Shown here piece after piece: positions 56,202 to 64,000 of a stretch of 64,000 bases of DNA. Below the pieces are notes generated by a model. That model had not been told where the DNA came from and searched no databases. It saw only the letters and a list, made by a program, of their open reading frames with translations. Position 1 is the first letter of the stretch. Each line of letters opens with the position of its first letter. Source of the DNA: Limonium bicolor (lineage: Eukaryota > Streptophyta > Magnoliopsida > Caryophyllales > Plumbaginaceae); assembly GCA_023374045.1 (NCBI GenBank), contig CM041778.1, positions 100,070,839 to 100,134,838 of the forward strand, written 5' to 3'. Position numbers and translations under genes: made by a program.

Positions 56202-57329
56202 CTAGGACGGGCGTCTTAGCTCTAAAGGAGAGACATCTCCTCTGTCTATCAACTCTTGAATTGCGTTTCTCAGAGTGGTGCACTCGTCGGTGGCGTGCCC
56301 ACGAATCCGATGATAGTCACAATATTCATGTGGATGTGGCCCAAGCTTCTTCACCCTCGAATTGGTGTTGTAAGGTGCTAGGCAACCTCCCTCGGTTAAA
56401 ATTCTCCAGGCTTCACCAAGTGACATTCCTAGACCCAGATTCTGTCTTTGAGAGTCCCGTCCGGGTTGGTGGTATTCTCTTTGCATGATTGTTGGCTTTG
56501 GATCTTTGGTTTCAGCATCCTCCCAAGCAATCACAACCGCCATCAATCGTCTGAAGTCGCATATCCCTAGATATTTCAAGTGATATCGGTACACATCTTT
56601 CAGCCCGGATATTACCATTCGCACTTGCTCTTCCTCATTAGGTCGGTTATTCATTTGTCCGGCCTTCACCCTCCATCGTTTTATGAACTCCCTCACGGGT
56701 TCGTCAGAATTTTGGCATGTGATCTCTAAATCTCGACGTGTAACTTCATGACGAAAGTTGTCACCGTATTGAGAGAGAAAATCTAAATACAGGTCTTGGC
56801 TTGACTTTCCGTTTAGATCCATGCTCATGATCCAGGAGTAAGCGGGTCCTTGTAGATAAAATCTAAAGCATGCAGCTTTCAGCTCATCGGAAAGGCCATG
56901 AAGATTCATAAGTTTATCATACTTGTCAACATGATGCCTCGGGTCTCCAATCCCCTCATACTTCTCCATCTCCGGCAAACTCATGCCTTTTTGCAGACGA
57001 GCATCAGGATATGGGTTAGTTGGCTCCCAACCTACTGACTTGAAACGTTGGGTCAGCTCCAGTTCCATCTTCAGTTCTTGCACAAATTCTTTCATTGGAC
57101 TCATTCTGAGATCAAGGTTTTGAATTGAAGTATACGTTGTCTCATGGTGGTTGGTGTCAAGAGGTTGAGAGGGCAGGGTTGTTCCTGGGTAAAGATGTCG
57201 GCCAGACTTTGACGAATGGGGATGTACTTGCCGAGAAAGGATATGTTTGTGTGTGGGCAAAGGGAGATTTGTGCCAGAATGCACTATGGGGGAAGGTGGG
57301 GCTTGTGCCTTTCCCTTATCACAGACCAT
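56202..57329 (-). CDS. gag: Ogre/Tat-type Gag of element D
   Basis: The 375-codon frame has a Pro/His-rich N-terminus. A Retrotrans_gag capsid segment follows at about residues 118-275, with MPEM-like LPEMEKYEGIGDPRHHVDKY, RFYLQGPAYSWI, FLSQYGDNFRHE and EPVREFIKRWRVKAGQM. A C-terminal CDYHRIRGHATDEC module then precedes LRNAIQELIDRG. That zinc-knuckle-like C-x2-H-x4-H-x4-C form and the following IQ-LI helix are typical of Ogre/Tat Gag. An overlapping frame at 57284-57595 may hold the true N-terminus, one frameshift away. Nothing that looks like protease follows. Confidence 0.82.
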   Translation of the reverse strand: MVCDKGKAQAPPSPIVHSGTNLPLPTHKHILSRQVHPHSSKSGRHLYPGTTLPSQPLDTNHHETTYTSIQNLDLRMSPMKEFVQELKMELELTQRFKSVGWEPTNPYPDARLQKGMSLPEMEKYEGIGDPRHHVDKYDKLMNLHGLSDELKAACFRFYLQGPAYSWIMSMDLNGKSSQDLYLDFLSQYGDNFRHEVTRRDLEITCQNSDEPVREFIKRWRVKAGQMNNRPNEEEQVRMVISGLKDVYRYHLKYLGICDFRRLMAVVIAWEDAETKDPKPTIMQREYHQPGRDSQRQNLGLGMSLGEAWRILTEGGCLAPYNTNSRVKKLGPHPHEYCDYHRIRGHATDECTTLRNAIQELIDRGDVSPLELRRPS

Positions 57330-57599
57330 TTGTGGTTGCCAATCCTCTCTGGGGCGGGTGAAGTTCTCAGAGTTGAACTGTACACAGGTGAAGAAGGCAT
57401 GTCTGGTGTTGTTCGAACTCGGACAGAGAGAGCGTGAGGGTCCATTGCTTGAAATTCATAGGCATCGTATGCAGAGTAAGTTGGGGACTCCTTGTAACTG
57501 CTCTCCGACCCCGTGTGGACCCTAGTTATTCTTCTTTGGACAAATTCTTCTATCTTCAGGTTTTTCTCTAAGTCATCAACAAAGTCATGGATCAATCTT

Positions 57600-60350
57600 T
57601 CGTGAACAAATCGGCCTTCGACTGCTTGGTCATGTCAGGGGCTCGCTCCATCTTTTCTGCCGTTGTTATAGGTAGACTGGTCTTCTTTCTTTCTAGTTGC
57701 CAACTGTCACCAACACCTGCATGCACAAGGATTAGAATGAAGAAGAGGTAAATCAGTATGTTTTGTTAAACATAAATTTGTTGTGTGATGAATGTGAATG
57801 AATGTTGGTGCGAAACGATTTATCTTGAAAATGTTGAGAGATAGGCGTCACTTTATTTCATCAATTTTTTAAAGGGGATGTATCCGTAGACACCGCAAAT
57901 TTCACCCCATAAAGCAAAGTTTTGAGAGTGATAGATAAAACGTGAAGGGTCGTCATGTTTGTTCCTTTCTTTAAACAAGACGTGCATGCCAAAAGAAACC
58001 GAGTTTTGGAAAACAATTTTAAAAAAAACCGTGTTTTTAAAGTGGCAGATTTTCTTAATATGAATTTTGACGCTCGGTCATTCGCAAAGAAAATAGGGAG
58101 TAGGGAACCCTATACACGTTGATCTAAATAAATTCAAAGGAGTGTATAAACCTATACATATAATCTATTCAGAAATGGACGAGGGAGAAAAGAAACATAG
58201 GGGAAAACCTATACATCTCCAATTCTAAAAAAGTCATTAAAAATGGGAGTTTTCTGGTTGGCTGCTAACACTCGGCCTTCTGGTTGGTTGCTCGCTCGTC
58301 TTTGGATTCTTGACCGCTGCTCGCTCGTCTTTGGATTCTTGACCGGCTGCACGCTTATCTTCGGGCTCTTGACCGGGCTACACGCTTGTCTTCGGGCTCT
58401 TGACCGCTACACGCTTGTCTTCGGCTCTTGACCGGCCGTACGCTTGTCTTCGGCGCTTGACCGGTTGCTGGCTCATTTTCAGGCTTTCACAGCGAAGCAA
58501 AACTGTGATCAAACAAAGCGGGTTGGTGTTCTTCTGATTTTCAACAGTTTGAACTCGAACCGGTGTCTCTAGTCTTCATGTCGTTTGGCTCAGGTTGGTA
58601 CGCATCTGATTTTGTAATTGAACGGTTGGCGTCGGTCTTCATGTCGCTCGGCTAGCTCCACGGTTGGTGCGCCTCTGATTTTTAGCTCGATCCGCTCCGA
58701 CGAGGGAGATGAGGGATATTCTTGAGAAAGGAAAAGGTGAATGATCGAGCACAAAATCTTATGTGAAAATCCACCACTTTTGTGAAAACACGAAATGACT
58801 AGTACGCTCCACAGTAATGACCGCTGCTCTTGGAGGTGGGTAGAACTTCAAAAATAGCGGGTCACGACATGGGGACTAAATCATTTATTTTGAAATACGT
58901 TTATGAAAATCAACTTTGAAAACTGTTTTCGAAAACTATTTTGAAATAACGTTGGTGAAAAAATGTTGTTTGAAATTCGTTTGTAAAAGTAGGTTTGTAG
59001 AAAGTAGGTTTTCGAAATCTATTTATGAAAATTGTTTTGGAATAACATTCTAAAGATGAAGTGGCAAGATTAAAACGCAAATGTTTATGAGAAAAATTTA
59101 GGTGGGATTTGAAATTAAACGAGCTCGTAAAACAGCTTTAAGAGATGTGCAAAAGAGAATTCCGAACGTTTTGAAACAGATTGGTTGAAAAAGCGGTTTG
59201 CACACATGCATAGCAAGAAGTTAAATCGTGGCTGTATTTGATGTGGAGTTGTAAGTGTTTAGTGTTGGGATAATCACTTTCCAGGTCAATTATGATTCCG
59301 TCTCACCGGGGAACCATCATCCCTTCACTGTCATCTCTCGGGGTTTTTCTCTGCTATGCCCTTGCGGGGCCGTCATCAAAAGTCCGGAGTGCTTAAGTTC
59401 GAAAGGTCCGGATACCCGAAGTGATAAGGAAACATACGCCACGGCCAGTGATGATCCGACAACACCCCCACTTTTCGGGAAACTGGGAAAGTCTGTTGCA
59501 TGGGAACGGGTCTCTCGTCATCTGCACGGTCAGGTGTGTGTCTAAATTCCAAATCATTCACTGACTACGTTGTGCCATGTATGGTATCCGGTAAATACGG
59601 GATCCTCTATGGACGTGTAGCGTGACATTGGGCTTTAGAGATACCCGTGTGCAGAGGAACAATGGAGAACTGACGCCCATGCAATCTTCAAGGTTAGGCA
59701 AAGAGGTGGTCAGACAGCGACATACAAAGGGGGTGACTACCCATAAACCCGTCTTAGACAACCGATTAGGCAGCTGGACACTGAAGGCTCATGGTTCACT
59801 ATATGCTGGCTTAGACCCGGGTAATGGAGGATATTTTGGATCATGAGCTTCAAGGCGTTGGTCTTGGACCGTATTACCTCGTGGTTTAACTCCTTCTAGG
59901 AAGGACCCAACTCATGGGGAATCAACCGTGGACCGATTGGGATCCCGTGACTCGTGGAAAAATCGGGCGACACAGAGAATGCATGTCCTATGCTACCCGA
60001 TGAAACAATGGGTTGACTCCTTCTAGGAAGGCCCCATTTACAAAAGCAATAAATAAGCAATAAATATTATGTCATGCATGAAGAGCAGTAAACATAAGAC
60101 AGTAAACGCACAACAATAAACCACAAAAGTGAAGCATGCTAATGGTAAAGCACTCACATGGCACTCAAGGCCGATCTCGAACTCTGAACTCTCATCCTAA
60201 CTATCCTCTCAGCGTATACTCTAAGTGTGGAGTAGAGTAGTCCTAGCGGCTTTGAAATGAATCTCTTGAAGGTTTTGAAAGAAGTGGGAATCTCGACAAT
60301 TTTGAATGGAGTTCAATCTTCCTGAGTTTGAAAAAACTTACTCAATTTTT
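57600..60350. other. Element D leader side between gag and 5' LTR, no gene recognised
   Basis: Ogre elements often have an extra ORF here, but I cannot recognise one; only short frames occur. At 57871-57995 the plus strand has AAAGGGGATG then CCGTAGACACC and TTCACCCCATAAAGC, an inverted relative of 51115-51240. Confidence 0.5.
58286..58470. repeat. Tandem array of about six 30-36 bp units in element D
   Basis: Units read roughly GCTACACGCTTGTCTTCGG then GCTCTTGACCG, with early units containing CGCTCGTCTTTGGATTC. Length varies through small indels. Confidence 0.8.
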
Positions 60351-60367
60351 CCCCAGCGGAGTCGCCA
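60351..60367 (-). promoter_or_regulatory. Primer binding site of element D (tRNA-Arg-like)
   Basis: The minus strand reads TGGCGACTCCGCTGGGG three bases after the LTR end. A TGGCGACTCC-type PBS assigned to tRNA-Arg is, to my knowledge, used by Ogre/Tat elements. It fixes the orientation of element D. Confidence 0.8.
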
Positions 60368-60370
60368 TTC

Positions 60371-63300
60371 TGTGGAGGGTGATTTTCGGTATGAGGGGGG
60401 TCTATCTAAATATGGTCTGACTGAAAGCCTAGATCCTAAAATGCCATTCTGTGGGGGGTGAAAATCCGTTATTCATTCATGGCATCCCTCAAATACCTAC
60501 TACATCGTCCGTCTTTCCCAGAAAGTATAAAGGGGAATGCAAGTGTGCACTACACCCGTCTCGATGGGCTCCACGTGGACTTGTGCCCTAAGGGCAGAAA
60601 TTGACTAGAGTCGCCACCATAGTTTGACCTAAATACTAGGAAGAAGGGAATGAGGGTTCTAAGAACCGTTGGTTGACTCTGATTGTTGCTTATGGATAGG
60701 GCTTATTTGGTCATTACAGAGATTCTATTGTGGATTCGCACTGGGTTACACCCCTTAGAAGTGGCAACGACCACAACTTCGGATTGGTGCCCGAGGAAAC
60801 CTCGGTCTCCAATTGTCGGGATTGCCTTCTTTCAAAACCTTATTGAAGAGATTCAGTAAAGCCAAAGGATAGGATTTGAGTATGGAATGAGGAAAGGATG
60901 ATTTCGAAGAGTCTTGAAGGAATAAGCTGATCTCGAAGTATCGGTTCGTGGGAATGGTCAAAGGGTTGAGAGGGTTTGATTAATTTTGAGGGGATTGGAC
61001 TTGTCTCGGCTTTTGTGAGGCTAAGGCGCATTTTGGTCATTCTTATGGAGTTGGGGGATGTTTGGATCATTTATTTGAGTTGAAGAATTTTTCCTGGATT
61101 TGTTAGATTCATCTTTGAGAAAGGTCGAATTTTTGAGGTGCTTTAAGAAATCGAATGGGTTGAAGAGGAATCCGGGTTTAAGGATATTTGAGTGTGGAAG
61201 AGGATATTTCGTTTGCAAGTATTCAGGTTTTGAAGATGTCTGAGGTTTCTGGGAGCCTTCAGGAATTGGAGGTCCTATGTGACTTGGAGTTGGTTCAGAA
61301 GAGGATTGAGGAGTGTTTTGTGGGTCCCAGAGCCCTAATGGAAATGTTGGATTGGGTTATTCAGAATCGTCTCTCTTAAGGTTTTTTTTTAAAACCGAAA
61401 AAATCATTTTTTGTTGTAAAAGGGCGGATAATCCCGAGGGATTACCCTATGTACCCCTCGAGCATGACACTTAATTAATGGTAAGTGCCGAGGCTCGAAA
61501 GATGGGGCAATGAATTTATGTCGAAAAATAGGATTCAGAGAGAAACACCATGAATGAGATGTTCTCGGTCGAACCCTAATAACGTCTCTAACTCCCGGGT
61601 TTTAAAACATTAAAAACCGAAACATTGAAATCGAGCGGAAGGGAGTTAGACGATTCTAAAATCCTGGCTGCAACTAGGAAGGTCGTTACTTCCCTAGCAC
61701 CCCGCCTTGTAAAAATCTAGGCTGCAAATAGGGGAGGTTTGTCACCCTAATGCCCTGCCTAAAGAGATCCAGACTGCGACAAGGGAAGTTATGACCCCAA
61801 TGCCCCGCCTCGGATTTTTATTTTTGGGAAGGAAGACAAGTGATGTCCTAACCATGGAGGAAATGTTTTGAAGGGGTTAGGCATTACCTGCTCCCCGAAA
61901 ACGGTTTATTTGAGTTAAAAACTGATTGGAAAACTTTGAAGTTGTCGGAATTCTCGATGAAGAAACACTGATTTTGAGAAAGGTTTTTAGGAGAAAACTT
62001 TCTGTATATGTGAGAAGAACTTTCTGCAATAGAGAAGAGTTTTCTGTGATGTGAGAGAGTTTTTCCTTTAAAATTCCACAAAATGGTTTCTTTGAAAAAC
62101 TTGATGAGACTTTCGTAAAAAGATTGTTTTGAAATTCTTTTTGGTTTTTTAGATTTTGAAAGGAATTTACAAGTTGAAAGCAAATTGGATGAAATGTACT
62201 TGGGTTTGAGTTGAATTGAGCTGGATAAACAAGTTTGTATTGCATTGGAGTTTGGTTTGGATGGAGGTTCAGGCTTGGGTCATGGCCAAAGTTTAGTCAA
62301 AGGTCACATTTCAAGTCAAGGTTTGGTCAATGGTCAACATTCAGGTCAAGATTTGGTCAATGGTCAACATTTGGGTCAAGATTTGGTCAATGGTCATCAT
62401 TTGGGACAAGGTTTGGTCAATGGTCAAACATTTGGGTCAAAGGTCAAACTTTGGTTCGAGGTCAACATTTTGGGTTAAAGTCAACATTTGGCTGGTCAAA
62501 TTTGGACTTGGTCAAAGTCAAAGTTTGGGTTAGTCAAAGTTTGGGTCAAGGTCAAATCGGTTTGACTTTTGTGGGCTTGGGCCGATTGTGGGCTTATTGG
62601 GCTGGTTGTGGGCTTGTTCGGATTTGGGCTTGGATTGGGCTGAAATGGGTTTGGGTCAGTCATGTGGTTGAGGATCATATTTTATTTTGGGCTTGATTTA
62701 TGCCTGGGCTTGATTTGGTTTTGGGCCGAATTGGCCCAAGGTTTGATTTTGGATTGAGAAATTGGGCCTTGTTTGAGATTGGGAAAATTGGGCCTTGTTT
62801 GAGATTGGGTCTAATGTTGGGGCCTTGTTTAGGCTGAATTGGCCTTGTTTGGGCTTTGGGCCGAGGTCAGTATTAGGTTGGATCAAAGTCGGGCCTGCTC
62901 AAAGTCGGGCTTAAAAGGGCCTTGGAATTTGGACTGAAACCTAGGAACTTTAGACCAGATGGGCTTCGAGCTTTATTTGAGATTGGGCCTTTGGACTTGG
63001 GTCAGCCTTTTTTTTTGGAATGGGAAGTAGGTTGGTTTAGAATATAAATTTGGTCGATTTGGAATAAGTGGGGTTGGACTGATTTTTGGGCTGTTTTTTG
63101 AATTGGCTGGTTTTTGAATTGGGTTTTCGAATTAGGCCTTGGGTTTGAGTTGTATTGATTTTGGGTGTTTTCATAATGGGATGAATTTGGAACAGGCCCG
63201 AGGTGGTATTGGGCTAAATTGGTTATTGGGCCCGATTGGGGTTGGGCTTATTGGGGGCTTGGACTTAGGCTTATTGTTGGGCTTCGAATTGGGCCTTGTT

Positions 63301-64000
63301 GGGCTTCGAATTTTGGCCTTGTTGGGCTTCGAATTTGGGCTCTGAAATCAGATTTCTAAGATGGGCTGATTGAAGAATTACTAAGCTTAAATCATGTCTG
63401 AGTGAAAATTATTGGGATTTACAAGTGAATTAGATTTTTGTTGATTGTATATTTTATTCTGAAATTAGAGGATGATTTGGGAAATTTTAAGGAAAACGGG
63501 TATTCCCCACATGGACCGTGTCTAGGACCCGTATGCATTGAGGATACCCAAACCTAGAGCTTTTCTAAAAAATGGGCGACCTATGGCTAACTAGAGCTTC
63601 CTAGGTATTGGGCCTCTATATTGGACTAGGTCCAACAATTGCCAAGCTAATCTATAGCATGAGCATATAAGACAAATAATCCTAGTCAGATTCAGTTAAA
63701 GAATAAAGCAACATATGAAGTTAGGAAAATCATTCCAACTTATTTTAGCATACCCGTAACAGGAGTTCCCATCACAATTTTTTTATTAACGGTGTATCGC
63801 AGGAAAGTGGATGTAACCCATATCTCAAATTTTTTAAATAGAGCCTTATTCTTTTCGAGGTATTGAGACTCACCCACTCATCAGTAAGCGTGATATTTGC
63901 GGTATACATGCACTAATAGCAGCAACGTCTAAGTACAGAACACAAAGACCCAATACAAGTATGGGCATAAGGTATCAAAACCGCATGACAGAGACACATC
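60371..64000 (-). repeat. 5' LTR of element D (right copy), continues past the window
   Basis: It starts TGTGGAGGGTG and matches the left LTR in three long blocks. The block at about 60880-61395 has no counterpart in the left LTR, where an unrelated stretch of about 850 bases stands instead. The GCCATTCTGTGG string of the LTR/PBS junction recurs inside the LTR near 60442 (and near 45207 in the left copy). Confidence 0.88.
62284..62470. repeat. Minisatellite of about 30 bp in the right LTR of element D
   Basis: TTTGGTCAATGGTCAACATT followed by TGGGTCAAGA repeats about four to six times with variation. The left LTR has only short GGTCAAGGTCAACG words at this place, so the array expanded or contracted in one copy. 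Confidence 0.85.

Larger units (their letters stand above)
45132..64000 (-). mobile_element. Element D: Ogre/Tat-like Ty3/gypsy element lacking pol, right end outside the window
   Basis: Long direct repeats begin TGTGGAGGGTG at 45132 and 60371. Gag at 56202-57329 and a PBS at 60351-60367 both read on the minus strand, so the right repeat is the 5' LTR. The gag type, the tRNA-Arg-like PBS, very long LTRs and a tandem array near the 3' side fit Ogre/Tat elements. I find no protease, RT, RNase H or integrase between gag and the left LTR, so it is non-autonomous as it stands. It interrupts LTR fragment A2. The missing right end prevents a target duplication check. Confidence 0.8.

Noticed and set aside
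55832..56488. 218-codon plus-strand open frame overlapping gag of element D
   Set aside because: It lies antisense to the end of gag, has no domain, and its length follows from codon structure on the other strand.

Overview
This is plant nuclear DNA, almost entirely nested LTR retrotransposons around one ordinary plant gene. The evidence is Ty3/gypsy chromovirus (Tekay/Del-type) and Ogre/Tat-type elements, plant PBS sequences (initiator tRNA-Met and a tRNA-Arg-like site), a CACTA terminus, a TTA-flanked Harbinger-type MITE, GT-AG introns, and a GT37 fucosyltransferase gene. A flowering plant, probably a eudicot, fits best; I cannot name the species. LAYOUT: 1-1486 is the right part of a plus-strand LTR (element E) that truncates element A. 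Element A (minus strand, 1487-5497 and 19426-24068) is a decayed Tekay-type gag-AlkB-pol element whose AlkB exon is split by element C. Element C (5498-19425) is a non-coding LARD-like element with 4.2 kb LTRs and a perfect 4-bp target duplication. Element B (24069-38744, plus strand) is a structurally complete Tekay-type element with 4.2 kb LTRs, an apparently intact spliced gag-AlkB reading frame and a frameshifted pol. Next come a CACTA terminus (38745-38870), a Harbinger-type MITE (38879-39582), an intact two-exon GT37 fucosyltransferase gene (40559-42713), a copia gag remnant (to 43680), and an LTR fragment of the A family (43681-45131). Element D, a pol-less Ogre-like element on the minus strand (45132 to beyond 64000), fills the rest; it carries a gag gene and a roughly 28-copy 49-bp tandem array. 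MAIN OBSERVATION: elements A and B both carry an AlkB-type 2-oxoglutarate/Fe(II) dioxygenase domain between the gag zinc knuckles and the protease. In both, gag is cut by introns at the same places. The last gag exon ends in a phase-1 donor that can join in frame either to the AlkB exon, which has its own stop codon and a nearby AATAAA, or to a downstream acceptor that opens protease-RT-RNase H-integrase. Leaving that intron in place ends translation within a few codons. One locus could therefore make Gag, Gag-AlkB and Gag-Pol by splice choice. The architecture is seen directly in two diverged copies; the RNA isoforms and enzyme activity are inferred. HOW THE PARTS RELATE: C shares the PBS leader, PPT and parts of the LTR of the A/B type and has no coding capacity, so it probably depends on proteins from A/B-type relatives. 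D likewise lacks pol.
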